Shown in pieces: positions 50,810 to 60,193 of a stretch of DNA of 64,000 bases. Origin of the DNA: Prochlorococcus sp. AG-363-M21 (lineage in GTDB: Bacteria > Cyanobacteriota > Cyanobacteriia > PCC-6307 > Cyanobiaceae); the NCBI GenBank assembly GCA_003278305.1, contig QCFU01000002.1:1-64000 (forward strand), written 5' to 3'. How positions within the stretch are numbered: the stretch's first letter is position 1; each line of letters starts with the position of its first letter. The notes below the pieces were generated by a model. That model saw nothing but the letters and a program-made list of their open reading frames with translations, made no database searches and had not been told where the DNA came from. A program made the position numbers and the translations under genes.

Positions 50810-51277
50810 ATGCCTCTTTTAATATCTGGGAAAAAATTTCGTGAGACTTTAGAGTTAGCAGGTTGCCTTGCAATCAATGTTCCTCTAGAAGGAGGAGCTG
50901 AAACACGCTTATTACGACGTTTAAAAACAGTTGGATATAAAACGCAAATTACATCTGTTAGAGGGTTTGGAGATCCAGAAGCTTTTCTACTAAAACTACA
51001 TGGAGTACGACCGCCTCACTTAGGTCATCAAAGTGTTGGGAGGAATGGTGCTTTAGGCGAAGTTCAAGAAGTAATGCCAATCTTGAATGAATTGCTAAAT
51101 GAAGATAAGCCAATTGCGCTTTGGCTGCTTGAAGGACAAGTTTTATCGCGGTCAGAATTATTAGCTTTATGCGACCTTTGTGATAGAGAAGCAAGGATTA
51201 AAATCATTGTTGAAATGGGTGGAGCCAGAAAGCTGCATTGGGAACCAATGCGCAAATTTCTTGAAACAAATCACTAG
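50810..51277 (+). CDS. ndhN: NDH-1 complex subunit N
   Basis: NdhN belongs to the membrane-arm/peripheral subunits found only in oxygenic phototrophs, in the NDH-1 complex that drives cyclic electron flow and respiration from ferredoxin. The 155 residues include [40 protein letters not shown] and [20 protein letters not shown], which identify the family. ldpA starts three bases after the stop. Confidence 0.93.
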   Translation: MPLLISGKKFRETLELAGCLAINVPLEGGAETRLLRRLKTVGYKTQITSVRGFGDPEAFLLKLHGVRPPHLGHQSVGRNGALGEVQEVMPILNELLNEDKPIALWLLEGQVLSRSELLALCDLCDREARIKIIVEMGGARKLHWEPMRKFLETNH

Positions 51278-51280
51278 ACA

Positions 51281-52297
51281 TTGCAACACAGCACTGCTCC
51301 CCATGAATTAGCACTTAGCAAAGGAATCTGGGTCAAGCTTATTTGTGGTGCAAGCAATGAAGACTTGCCTTCAATAAGTGATTTATGTGCTGTTTATGCA
51401 GTAGCAGGAGTTCATTGTGTAGATGTGGCTGCAGATATGGCAGTAGTGAATGCTGCAAGACAAGGTCTCAAATGGGCAGAGTCTCAAATTGGAGTGAGGC
51501 CCTGGCTAATGGTGAGCATCAGTGATGGAAAGGATATACACTTTAGAAAAGCTGCATTTGACCCTCAGCTTTGCCCCGAAGAATGCTCTAGACCTTGCCA
51601 AAAAATATGCCCAGCAGAGGCTATAACAAATACTGGTGGAATTATTGCTGACAAGTGCTATGGATGTGGTCGATGCTTGCCAATATGCCCTTTAGGGCTA
51701 ATTAAGGAAAAAGAAAATCATCTTAAAATTGAACAATTTGCAGAATTCCTAGTCGAAGCAAAACCTGATGCAGTAGAAATACATACTGCACCAGGACGTT
51801 CTCGGGAATTTGAGGCCTCTGTAAAAGCAATTGTCGAATCCAATATTCCTTTAAAAAGAATTGCTGTGAGCTGTGGATTAGAAGGTTTTTCAATTAACCC
51901 AAATGAATTAGCGCAAGAACTATGGAAAAGACATGAATGCTTGTGTCGTTATCAACAAAAGCCAATTTGGCAATTAGATGGTCGGCCAATGAGTGGTGAT
52001 ATAGGCAAAGGAACAGCTAAATCTTCAATCTCATTATGGAAAAGTCTTCGTGCAATAGCTCCACCAGGTCCTCTTCAATTAGCCGGAGGCACTAATGCTA
52101 CAACTATTGATCATATAGATACAAAGATTGGTTTGGCAGGAATAGCTTTTGGAGGAAAAGCAAGAACATTAATCCAACCATATCTCAATGAAGCGCAAGA
52201 ACAAAAGAAAAAATTAATTAACTGTTCTGATGGATGGAACAAAGCTCTGAAAGAAGCAAAAGAACTTATAAACCCATGGTTAATCGAAGATTTTTAA
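51281..52297 (+). CDS. ldpA: LdpA, iron-sulfur circadian input protein
   Basis: LdpA senses redox state and adjusts circadian period to light in Synechococcus elongatus. In 338 residues there are two [4Fe-4S]-type clusters of Cys: CPEECSRPCQKICP and CYGCGRCLPICPLGLI (about 105-145), then a TIM-barrel-like part (VEIHTAPGRSREFEASVKAI, LQLAGGTNATTIDHI). The start is a TTG at 51281, three bases after ndhN. Prochlorococcus keeps only a reduced clock (KaiBC), so its role here may be redox sensing rather than true period control. Confidence 0.88.
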   Translation: MQHSTAPHELALSKGIWVKLICGASNEDLPSISDLCAVYAVAGVHCVDVAADMAVVNAARQGLKWAESQIGVRPWLMVSISDGKDIHFRKAAFDPQLCPEECSRPCQKICPAEAITNTGGIIADKCYGCGRCLPICPLGLIKEKENHLKIEQFAEFLVEAKPDAVEIHTAPGRSREFEASVKAIVESNIPLKRIAVSCGLEGFSINPNELAQELWKRHECLCRYQQKPIWQLDGRPMSGDIGKGTAKSSISLWKSLRAIAPPGPLQLAGGTNATTIDHIDTKIGLAGIAFGGKARTLIQPYLNEAQEQKKKLINCSDGWNKALKEAKELINPWLIEDF

Positions 52298-52436
52298 ACC
52301 CAAAACATCCCAAGCTAATCTTACGGTTTTTATTCAGATAACGAATTAGTAGCTCTTTAGAGCGTGTTCTATCCACAATATGCAATTATTTTGTATAAAT
52401 GGTTTAGTAGATTATTTAAAGTCACTAAATCATCAA

Positions 52437-52508
52437 TGGGGCGTCGCCAAGCGGTAAGGCAGCGGGTTTTGGTCTCGCCATTCCTAGGTTCGAATCCTAG
52501 CGCCCCAG
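52437..52508 (+). tRNA. tRNA-Gln (TTG)
   Basis: The 72-base cloverleaf has acceptor TGGGGCG/CGCCCCA with discriminator G, anticodon stem GCGGG/CTCGC around loop TTTTGGT (anticodon TTG, 52469-52471), and T-arm CTAGG-TTCGAAT-CCTAG. No CCA is encoded. The T-A first pair is a glutamine identity mark. The 139 bp between ldpA and this gene hold nothing I can name. Confidence 0.97.
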
Positions 52509-52524
52509 TTTTTCATCAATTTTA

Positions 52525-53301
52525 GTGACAAGTAAGCCACTATTGGTTTTTGACTTCGATGGCGTCATTGTTGATGGCATTTATGAATATTGGTCAAGCT
52601 CTAGAACCGCTTGCTTAGAACTCTTGAAAGAAAGCAATCTTTCAAAGCATTTACCAGAAGACATCCCAGATAATTTTCGGAAACTTAGACCATGGGTTAC
52701 TCATGGATGGGAAATGGTTCTTCTTGCCGCCGAGCTTCTGAGACCAAATAGTCCATTAACACTTTCTGGCGCAAGAATATTCTCAAATAATTATGAAGAA
52801 AATTGCAAGAAAGCACTCAAAGCATGGGGATGGTCATCAACACAATTACAAGACCAACTTGATCAAGTTAGGCAAAAAGCAATTAAAAATAATCTTCAAG
52901 CTTGGTTAGCTCATCACAAAGCTTTCCCAACGGTATCTAAAAGCATTCAAAAATTAAACGAGCAAGGAGTTGAGTTCGCAATATTAAGTACAAAAAGTTC
53001 AGCATTCACATCTCAACTGTTAAGCAACTTAAAACTCAAGCCAAAGATGATATATGGGCACGAATCAGGGCCTAAAAAAAATACTCTGATACAACTATCA
53101 AACATTTATGAAATCAAAGGCTTTATTGAAGATCGTCGTGCAACCTTAGAAGAAATATTGGAGACTCCTTCCCTAAGCTCTCTACCTTGCTATTTAGCTA
53201 ATTGGGGCTATCTAAAACCCAATGACACAAAAAAACTTCCTCCAGGGATTCATTTATTAAAACAAGAAACTTTGCTTACCCCCTTGGCGAACTGGAATTA
53301 A
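52525..53301 (+). CDS. HAD-superfamily hydrolase
   Basis: The N-terminal motif I VFDFDGVIVDGIYEYW gives the nucleophile Asp and acid Asp; ILSTKSSAF is motif II and FIEDRRATLEEIL is the motif IV-like part after the PKKNTLIQL Lys. A helical cap fills residues 40-120. The substrate is unknown; it may be a small phosphate ester. The start is a GTG at 52525, 16 bp after tRNA-Gln. 258 residues. Confidence 0.82.
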   Translation: MTSKPLLVFDFDGVIVDGIYEYWSSSRTACLELLKESNLSKHLPEDIPDNFRKLRPWVTHGWEMVLLAAELLRPNSPLTLSGARIFSNNYEENCKKALKAWGWSSTQLQDQLDQVRQKAIKNNLQAWLAHHKAFPTVSKSIQKLNEQGVEFAILSTKSSAFTSQLLSNLKLKPKMIYGHESGPKKNTLIQLSNIYEIKGFIEDRRATLEEILETPSLSSLPCYLANWGYLKPNDTKKLPPGIHLLKQETLLTPLANWN

Positions 53302-53309
53302 CTCGTTAG

Positions 53310-53323
53310 GGTACGTCTGTACT
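53310..53323 (+). promoter_or_regulatory. LexA (SOS) box upstream of recA
   Basis: GGTACGTCTGTACT fits the published cyanobacterial LexA consensus RGTAC-N3-D-GTWC-B at every constrained position. It lies 84 bases before the recA ATG and 8 bases after the HAD stop codon. LexA control of recA is well known in other bacteria, so the site is expected to work here. Confidence 0.85.
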
Positions 53324-53406
53324 AATTAGGCCGCAGGAATCATTAGCTGACAATAAATCCTTAGCCTATAGCAAGTCACAACTCTCCCTTTCCTTAATCA
53401 ACGACA

Positions 53407-54546
53407 ATGTCAACTGACATAAAAACAAACTCTTCTTCGAATTCTCGTTTTAATCAAAATGAAACAGCATCTGGAGAGAAAAATAAAGCTTTGAATCTCG
53501 TTCTAGGGCAAATAGAGCGCAACTTTGGCAAGGGTTCAATTATGCGTTTAGGCGATGCGTCTAGAATGCGGGTGGAAACAATTTCTACTGGAGCACTAAC
53601 ACTTGACCTTGCTCTAGGTGGTGGATACCCAAAAGGAAGAGTCATAGAAGTGTATGGACCAGAAAGTTCCGGGAAAACAACGCTCACATTACATGCAATT
53701 GCAGAAGTCCAAAGAAATGGAGGAGTAGCAGCATTTGTTGATGCTGAACATGCACTTGACCCTGTATATGCAGCCTCTCTTGGAGTTGATATTGAGAATC
53801 TTTTAGTATCTCAACCAGACACTGGAGAAATGGCTTTAGAAATCGTAGATCAATTAATTAGGTCTGCCGCAGTTGATCTTGTAGTAGTTGACTCGGTAGC
53901 GGCATTAACCCCACGTGCCGAAATAGAAGGAGAGATGGGAGATCATGTAATCGGAAGTCAAGCCAGATTAATGAGTCAGGCAATGCGCAAAATCACCGGA
54001 AATATAGGTAAATCTGGTTGTACAGTAATCTTTTTAAACCAACTCCGTCTCAAGATTGGAGTTACTTACGGGAATCCTGAAACTACAACCGGAGGAAACG
54101 CCCTTAAGTTTTACTCTTCAGTACGTCTAGATATTCGAAGAATTCAAACTCTTAAAAGGGGGACTGAAGAATATGGAATACGTGCAAAAGTGAAAGTAGC
54201 CAAAAACAAAGTAGCACCTCCTTTCCGAATTGCAGAATTCGATATTCTATTTGGAAAAGGTATCAGCACATTGGGATGTCTACTGGATTTAGCAGAGGAA
54301 ACAAATATTGTCACTCGAAAAGGTGCTTGGTATAGCTACAAGGGAGACAATATAGGGCAAGGCAGAGACAACACCATTACTTGGTTAGAACAAAACGCAG
54401 AAGCGAAAGATGAAATTGAAAAACTAGTAAGACAAAAGCTAACAGAGGGGTCTGAGGTGAGCGCAAACTCTATGCGACCACTAGCAGCAGCAGCTCGTAC
54501 TGCTGCGACACAATCTAGATCCAATAATGTTTCTACAGCTGCGTAA
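53407..54546 (+). CDS. recA: RecA recombinase
   Basis: RecA forms filaments on single-stranded DNA for strand exchange and triggers LexA self-cleavage. In 379 residues the Walker A is [14 protein letters not shown], followed by the MAW region, [20 protein letters not shown] (Walker B), and loop L2 with [20 protein letters not shown]. The N-terminus has a Ser/Asn-rich lead of about 20 residues. The gene stands behind a LexA box. It ends 17 bp from the convergent DUF2839 gene. Confidence 0.99.
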   Translation: MSTDIKTNSSSNSRFNQNETASGEKNKALNLVLGQIERNFGKGSIMRLGDASRMRVETISTGALTLDLALGGGYPKGRVIEVYGPESSGKTTLTLHAIAEVQRNGGVAAFVDAEHALDPVYAASLGVDIENLLVSQPDTGEMALEIVDQLIRSAAVDLVVVDSVAALTPRAEIEGEMGDHVIGSQARLMSQAMRKITGNIGKSGCTVIFLNQLRLKIGVTYGNPETTTGGNALKFYSSVRLDIRRIQTLKRGTEEYGIRAKVKVAKNKVAPPFRIAEFDILFGKGISTLGCLLDLAEETNIVTRKGAWYSYKGDNIGQGRDNTITWLEQNAEAKDEIEKLVRQKLTEGSEVSANSMRPLAAAARTAATQSRSNNVSTAA

Positions 54547-54563
54547 TAAAATCAATCAAGGGA

Positions 54564-54809
54564 TTACCGTGCGTCAGCAGGTACCCACCAACCTGCTGCA
54601 GGTCCAATAATACGAACAATTAACCATAGGCAAACCAAAAGGCCAATACCTACCCATCCACCACGAATTGTGAGACTAATAAATTGATTTCTTTGCTGAT
54701 CTGTAATTGGCAACCATGAGATAATTCTTGAGGAAACAACTTTATCTTTGTCATTTTTCCTTGGTTTTGGAGGAAGACCCTCTCGAGATCTACGACGTGC
54801 TTCTCCCAT
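54564..54809 (-). CDS. DUF2839 small membrane protein
   Basis: This 81-residue protein has a basic N-terminus (MGEARRRSREGLPPKPRKND) and a membrane helix (GGWVGIGLLVCLWLIVRIIG) near the C-terminus. It belongs to DUF2839, a family seen in cyanobacteria with unknown function. It follows the DinG-like gene by 36 bp on the same strand and may be co-transcribed with it. Confidence 0.75.
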   Translation of the reverse strand: MGEARRRSREGLPPKPRKNDKDKVVSSRIISWLPITDQQRNQFISLTIRGGWVGIGLLVCLWLIVRIIGPAAGWWVPADAR

Positions 54810-54845
54810 GACAAATATTTAGTGAATGAATAAAAGCCAGAAAAC

Positions 54846-56297
54846 CTAAAGTGGTAAAAGACGTTCTAAAGGATTCCAAGGCTCAAGAACACTTAATATT
54901 TTTGCACCCCAGCTTCTAGAGCGTAACCGTCCATCTAAAACTGCAACACGTCCTTGATTTTCTCTTACAGGCAAAACCAACTTTGGAAGAAGAGTTAACA
55001 ACTCTGGCAAAAGTAAATCTCTAAACCAATCTAACCCTTGTAATTTATAAGCCTCTACCCTTGCAGCTGTTAAAGGAGATTCCAAAGTGGAAAAAGGTAA
55101 GATCGTAATAATTAATTGTTCAGGTGCGGGTAATTTCTCCTGAGCAGTTAACCACCACATAGAACTACAACAAATCACCCCATTAGATAATGGAGACGTG
55201 GATTGATATATAACTCTTCTACCAAATTCAGCTGCAAGTTCAGTTGTCAACTTACGAAGCAATGAATCATCATCGACTAACAGTATTGTCAAACCTGAAC
55301 GCCCAAGAATTAATCTTCGACTTTGGTCTAATAAATGATCAGCAAAATATTCGGTATTAGGTAATGGCTGCCTACGTGGAAGAAATAAATGGATTGGTTC
55401 TTGATCATTGGAAATGCAATTTCCTACACGAACATTGACATCAAAAGAACCAACACATGACTCCAGCTGATTCAAGAATAACGTATTTTCTTTGGATCCA
55501 AAAAGCATTACAAAAGGACTTTCTTGAAACAGTTCCTGAAGATCAAGCAATGGCTCAAGTGGCTGTAAATGCCAAGTCCAATCTAATAATTTATGGTTCA
55601 AAGCAGCCCAACTTGCCCATTTTTGGCTTAATGCATTAAGCAATGCAGGCCAGGGTTGAGGAGATTCACCTAAGAGCCCAAGCAGATCTTGCAATGCAGC
55701 AATTTCAGAAAATGTCATACTTACATTGCCGTCAATGCATGCGACCTTTGAAAACAACTCTTTAGTTATATGCTCATGAAGTTGAATAAACGCTGCAGAT
55801 GCTGACGGATGCGTTCTTCTTAATACATCCCAATCTCTAGAAGTAACGTTAATTGCCATAGCTTCTCTTAGACGAGCAATAAATAATTCCGCCTCCGGAA
55901 TCAATAATTGTTTAAATCTAAGATGGCCCTTACGATATACCTTTAAAAAATCAACATGATTCAGCAACCATATTTGATTGCCAGAAGGGGGAGTAAGAGC
56001 TTCCCAGCAAGCTAAATTTAAACCCTCTTTTTTTAATCTGGGCAATTCAAATGTAATAAGTCGATGACGTTGCTTTTCTGTAACTACCAAAACAACATCT
56101 TTTCTATGAATAGAAAGAGGGATTAAAATACCCAACCAACAATAATTGTAATCACTAACCTCTAACTCAATAATTGACCTATCATGCCTTCGAATACTTC
56201 TCCCAATCAATCTACTTAAAGTTAAGTTGTGAGGCCATTTAGAGACCTCCTTCTTAAGAAGACTTTTTACATAATTGTGAGAATAAGCTTCTAACAT
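54846..56297 (-). CDS. Degenerate DinG/Rad3-like helicase-related protein
   Basis: This 483-residue protein carries a recognisable C-terminal helicase half in the style of DinG: LLVDDDSLLRKLTTELAAEF, then LIITILPFSTLESPLTAARV, LQGLDWFRDLLLPELLTLLP and GRVAVLDGRL (compare the DinG motifs IV to VI). The N-terminal half has helicase-like spacing but no Walker A (G-x-x-x-x-G-K-T/S) and no DEAH box that I can find, and no Fe-S Cys cluster. It is probably not an active helicase in the usual sense. Its role is unknown. It may share a transcript with the DUF2839 gene. Confidence 0.65.
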   Translation of the reverse strand: MLEAYSHNYVKSLLKKEVSKWPHNLTLSRLIGRSIRRHDRSIIELEVSDYNYCWLGILIPLSIHRKDVVLVVTEKQRHRLITFELPRLKKEGLNLACWEALTPPSGNQIWLLNHVDFLKVYRKGHLRFKQLLIPEAELFIARLREAMAINVTSRDWDVLRRTHPSASAAFIQLHEHITKELFSKVACIDGNVSMTFSEIAALQDLLGLLGESPQPWPALLNALSQKWASWAALNHKLLDWTWHLQPLEPLLDLQELFQESPFVMLFGSKENTLFLNQLESCVGSFDVNVRVGNCISNDQEPIHLFLPRRQPLPNTEYFADHLLDQSRRLILGRSGLTILLVDDDSLLRKLTTELAAEFGRRVIYQSTSPLSNGVICCSSMWWLTAQEKLPAPEQLIITILPFSTLESPLTAARVEAYKLQGLDWFRDLLLPELLTLLPKLVLPVRENQGRVAVLDGRLRSRSWGAKILSVLEPWNPLERLLPL

Positions 56298-56381
56298 AAA
56301 GAAGACCTACTCAACTGAAAAGCTTTTAACTAATATATTGTCGTAAAGATCTAGTTGTAAAAACAACTAATTCAAAACTTA

Positions 56382-57245
56382 ATGGAGTCATCACCCAAGG
56401 ATTTAAATCATGTTGGCATTGTTGGGCTAGGTCTTATAGGTGGCTCTTTAGGTTTAGACCTACAATCATTAGGTTGCAGAGTATATGGACTCACCCATCG
56501 CGAATCAACAGCTCAAAGGGCTAAAGAAAGAGGTCTTGCTCAAGTGGCTAGTACTGATCCGAATATTCTTTTAAATTGTTCCGTAGTGATTCTTGCGTTG
56601 CCCTTATCGCAACTAGTCAAACCTTCAAAAGAGTTGATCAATATCTTGCCTGCAAATGCAATCATTACCGATGTTGGTTCAGTTAAGGCTCCTATAACAA
56701 AAGTCTGGAACAAAATACATCCTCTTTTCGTTCCGAGTCATCCAATGGCAGGCACCTCAAATGCAGGAATTGAAGCAGGCGAAAGAAATCTTTTTAAAAA
56801 TCGACCTTGGGTCACAACGCCTTCTAAAGAAACTAATCAAACAGCCTTGAGCACAATTCATGAGCTTGCTCATTTATTAGGCAGCCAATTAGTAAGTGTG
56901 GATGCAGAAATGCATGATCAAGCTGTGGCACTAATTTCACACCTTCCTATCTTTATTAGTGCAGCACTATTGAAAACTGTAGGAGAAGGACAACCTCCCT
57001 CCTTGTTAGAACTTGCAAAAACTGTCGCATCAAGTGGCTTTGCAGATACAACTAGGATTGGTGCTGGAAATCCAAACTTAGGAGTTGATCTGGCTAAGTA
57101 TAATCATGAGGCTCTTGTTCAAGCACTAAGCTCATATTGCTTATCAATCAGAGAATTAAAATCACTTATTGAAAACAATCAATGGGATCAATTGCAAAGC
57201 ACACTAAAGGAATCAAAATTATCTAGGTCTGATTTCTTAGAATAA
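56382..57245 (+). CDS. tyrA: Prephenate/arogenate dehydrogenase
   Basis: TyrA catalyses the tyrosine branch of aromatic synthesis; cyanobacterial forms are usually arogenate- and NADP-dependent. The nucleotide-binding site is VGIVGLGLIGGSLGLDL, and SHPMAGTSNAGIEAGERNLF and the His region DQAVALISHLPIFISAAL form the active site. The 287 residues include no regulatory ACT domain. It ends 10 bp from the convergent CrtD-like gene. Confidence 0.93.
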   Translation: MESSPKDLNHVGIVGLGLIGGSLGLDLQSLGCRVYGLTHRESTAQRAKERGLAQVASTDPNILLNCSVVILALPLSQLVKPSKELINILPANAIITDVGSVKAPITKVWNKIHPLFVPSHPMAGTSNAGIEAGERNLFKNRPWVTTPSKETNQTALSTIHELAHLLGSQLVSVDAEMHDQAVALISHLPIFISAALLKTVGEGQPPSLLELAKTVASSGFADTTRIGAGNPNLGVDLAKYNHEALVQALSSYCLSIRELKSLIENNQWDQLQSTLKESKLSRSDFLE

Positions 57246-57255
57246 CTATTCAAGT

Positions 57256-58764
57256 CTATTGAGGTAACTTAAATTGCCTACCTTTTCGAGCCATTAATTG
57301 CCTGCTAACCATTAATGCAGATTGACTTACTCCTGCAGTACCTTCTCCAGGGTATATGGAATCGCCACATAGCCAAAACCCTTTCATTGGTGTTCTACTA
57401 TGTAATCCAAAAGGTCCAAAATTTTCTAAATTTTGACCTAAACCACCTACAATCCCTTTTGGTCTGCCAGTCCATTTAGCAAAACTTCGTGGAGTAGCCA
57501 ACTCTTGATGTAACCACATTTCCGAATCAAGCTGAAAATATGAATTGATTGCTCTAAGAATTTTTTGCTTGCAAAGCTCCTTTTTGGAATAATATTCTTT
57601 ATCTTCAAAAAAGTTCCAAGCATTAATATCTGTAAATTGACTTGCAATAATTGTGACTTGACCAATAGGTGCCCTACCATCACCTTCTTGACTAATTGAA
57701 AGGAATATCGAATCAACCTCATCAATTTCTAACTGAAGATGAAAGGGGTAATTCGCTGGAAGATGTTGACGTTCAAGTGCTCCATAAAGAACAATTGCTC
57801 CACTAGGTTTAGAAAGATTTATTAATTCCTCTCGATAACTCTCAGGTATCCCTGATCCAGGGGGCATTAATTGCAAAATCGATTGAGGTGGCAAACTAAA
57901 AATCAGATCAGAACCACAAAATCTTTGTATAATTCCTTTTTGATCAGTAACTTTTACTTCCCAAATATTATTTCTTCCCATAGAAATACCAACTACCTTA
58001 TGACGCAAAAATAAATTACCTTTATCACGAAGAAAACAAGTTTGCAGAGCCGAACTTAGACTTTGCATAGAGCCTTGAAGATGCCATAAACCAAGAGGTC
58101 TTTGTGCTATATGAAGGACAGTAGCCCCATATAAAGCCGCTGTATTCTCTATTGATTCCTGTGAGTACAATTTGAGCTGTAACTCAAGAAATCGTCTAAG
58201 ACGTAAATCGTGAGTGCACGAAGATAAATTAAGTAGATCTAATACAGATAATTTCGTAAATAAACTAGAAAAAATAGTTAATGGCCGGACTGCTTGGAGA
58301 AATTGTTGCAAGTCCCATAAGCTTTTTATTGGTAATATTGGTTCTCTTTTTGCAAAAGCCCAGTTGCTGCTATGAAGCTGTTTGCAAATATTCCAAAAGT
58401 TTTCAGATCCAGGGAATTGGACTTTACGTTCTTGCTCCCATAGTTCCTGATCATAAAAAAGTTTTATAGCTTTCGATTCATCTGCTAATTGCACTACACA
58501 AGCAGGATCAAGAATTTTAGCTAAGGGTTGAGGGTAATCTAAGAATCTAAATATTCGCTCATGAATACCTCCTTTTTCAAAACCAGCCACCTGAGTTGCA
58601 CCTACATCAAAAATATACTTGCCTCTTCGAAAAGTCCCTGCGCAACCCCCTGTCTGAGAATGAGCTTCTAATAAAGATACTTCTAAGCCTTCATGCGCTA
58701 ACAACGCGGCAGATGTCAAACCCGCGATCCCAGCTCCAATTACTATTACTTGATGATTAGCCAT
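57256..58764 (-). CDS. CrtD-like carotenoid oxidoreductase (FAD)
   Basis: This 502-residue amine-oxidase-type flavoprotein has the FAD motif VIVIGAGIAGLTSAALLAHE at the start and CGDSIYPGEGTAGVSQSALM at the end. The segment YIFDVGATQVAGFEKGGIHE is shared with the cyanobacterial CrtD/Slr1293 (C-3',4' desaturase) group rather than with CrtH isomerase, from memory. Prochlorococcus is not known to make myxoxanthophyll, so the reaction here is unclear; another carotenoid or tetrapyrrole-linked oxidation is possible. Confidence 0.75.
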   Translation of the reverse strand: MANHQVIVIGAGIAGLTSAALLAHEGLEVSLLEAHSQTGGCAGTFRRGKYIFDVGATQVAGFEKGGIHERIFRFLDYPQPLAKILDPACVVQLADESKAIKLFYDQELWEQERKVQFPGSENFWNICKQLHSSNWAFAKREPILPIKSLWDLQQFLQAVRPLTIFSSLFTKLSVLDLLNLSSCTHDLRLRRFLELQLKLYSQESIENTAALYGATVLHIAQRPLGLWHLQGSMQSLSSALQTCFLRDKGNLFLRHKVVGISMGRNNIWEVKVTDQKGIIQRFCGSDLIFSLPPQSILQLMPPGSGIPESYREELINLSKPSGAIVLYGALERQHLPANYPFHLQLEIDEVDSIFLSISQEGDGRAPIGQVTIIASQFTDINAWNFFEDKEYYSKKELCKQKILRAINSYFQLDSEMWLHQELATPRSFAKWTGRPKGIVGGLGQNLENFGPFGLHSRTPMKGFWLCGDSIYPGEGTAGVSQSALMVSRQLMARKGRQFKLPQ

Positions 58765-58796
58765 AATCTAATTATTAATCTTAACTAGAGAACTTC

Positions 58797-59693
58797 ATGG
58801 AAAGATTTCTTCTTGAGCAAGTAATTGGGCCAAAAGGCCCTCTTGCAGGAGAAACTGTCAAACGGGTGACATCTATTAAAGGAGGTTGTATTCATCAAGC
58901 ATGGCGATTGGACTTGTCTAATGAAAAAAGTTTTTTTGCAAAAACAACTTCAAATGAATCTTTTGAAATGTTGGAGTTTGAGGCGATTGGACTTAAAAGT
59001 CTAGAAAAATACTCTAACGATTCTTTCTTAGTTATTCCACAACCAATCTATCTCCAGAAATTTCAAACTGCTTCCATTTTATTATTGCCTTGGGTAAACA
59101 TGCATGAAGGTAATGAAATCAATCTTGGCAAAGGGCTTGCCTTGCTTCATAAATGTTCTGCTGAAAGCAATCATAAGTACTTCGGGTGGGAAAGCAATGG
59201 TTATATAGGCTCTGGGCTTCAACCTGGAGGAATTAAAAATAGTTGGGGAGATTGCTTTATCAATTTGCGTTTAATCCCACAAATGAAAATTGCTAAAAAA
59301 TGGGGATTAGATTTGAATAAATTCACCAAATTACTATCTAAATTAATTGAATTCTTAAATGAGCACTCACCTTCGCCATCATTAGTTCATGGAGATTTAT
59401 GGAAGGGTAATGCTGCAATTAACGAAGATCAACAAGGAATTATCTTTGACCCAGCAATTTGGTGGGCTGATAGAGAAGTAGATATAGCCATGACAAAACT
59501 TTTCGGAGGGTTCTCGAAAAATTTCTATGAAGCATATGAATCCATTTGGCCATTACCTGAATCAGCACAAACACGTAATAACTTATATAACCTCTACCAT
59601 CTTCTTAATCATGCAAATTTATTTGACGGTTATTACAAAAACCAATGCATAGATATTTTAACAGAGCTAGAAGTTACGTTCCTTAATGAATAA
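58797..59693 (+). CDS. Fructosamine kinase family protein
   Basis: The protein kinase-like fold is marked by FFAKTTSNESFEMLEFEAIG (ATP Lys and helix Glu) and the catalytic loop SLVHGDLWKGNAAINEDQQG, with the metal-binding IIFDPAIWWADREVDIAM. This is the FN3K family, which phosphorylates sugar-amine adducts on proteins (or ribulosamines) to start their repair. 298 residues is normal. It is divergent from the CrtD-like gene. Confidence 0.87.
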   Translation: MERFLLEQVIGPKGPLAGETVKRVTSIKGGCIHQAWRLDLSNEKSFFAKTTSNESFEMLEFEAIGLKSLEKYSNDSFLVIPQPIYLQKFQTASILLLPWVNMHEGNEINLGKGLALLHKCSAESNHKYFGWESNGYIGSGLQPGGIKNSWGDCFINLRLIPQMKIAKKWGLDLNKFTKLLSKLIEFLNEHSPSPSLVHGDLWKGNAAINEDQQGIIFDPAIWWADREVDIAMTKLFGGFSKNFYEAYESIWPLPESAQTRNNLYNLYHLLNHANLFDGYYKNQCIDILTELEVTFLNE

Positions 59694-59706
59694 AAAATAC
59701 AGTCGA

Positions 59707-60072
59707 TTAGCCTAGATATTCCTTTCGAAGATTTTGAACTTTCTCAGCAACAGCACTACGCTTTTCACTTGTTGTTAGATTTTGCCAACTCCATTGACCT
59801 ACAACAACTATTCCTAAAAGCTCAAGTAATCCTGGCAATAGGGGGAAGAAGTTGATTGTATCTATAACAACTTTAATGATGATTTGAGCAACTATGACTA
59901 CAGCTACAATTCCTGCAGCTTTCCCATATTTGCCCATTTGAGTCCAATCAACTTTGCCAAGAATTTCATTGGCTTGACTCATAACCTCACTAGCCCTATC
60001 CGAGATAGAAGGGGCCTCAGTAGTTGAAGTGGAATTGGGTTCTGAGTTTGTCTCAGGAGTTACATCACTCAT
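59707..60072 (-). CDS. CAAD-domain protein (CURT1-like)
   Basis: The sequence has an acidic, Ser/Thr-rich N-terminus, an amphipathic helix (ISDRASEVMSQANEILGK), two membrane helices (AAGIVAVVIVAQIIIKVVID and LPGLLELLGIVVVGQWSW) and a charged end. This is the CAAD domain, which is attached to some cyanobacterial tRNA synthetases and occurs alone in CURT1-type thylakoid curvature proteins. The ATG at 60072 is used; a GTG at 60078 precedes it. 121 residues. It is probably a thylakoid membrane-shaping protein. Confidence 0.83.
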   Translation of the reverse strand: MSDVTPETNSEPNSTSTTEAPSISDRASEVMSQANEILGKVDWTQMGKYGKAAGIVAVVIVAQIIIKVVIDTINFFPLLPGLLELLGIVVVGQWSWQNLTTSEKRSAVAEKVQNLRKEYLG

Positions 60073-60193
60073 GTACACAAATACTCATATATAAATTGAG
60101 CGAATTGTATCTTATTTATCTTTTAATTGCCATCATCAATATAGAGATAAGTCCGATTCCTGATAAAGAACACTTTTTATACGGAGCAAATAA

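Noticed and set aside
52352-52363. Hairpin GCTC-TTTA-GAGC after ldpA as terminator
   Set aside because: Four base pairs only and no T-run.
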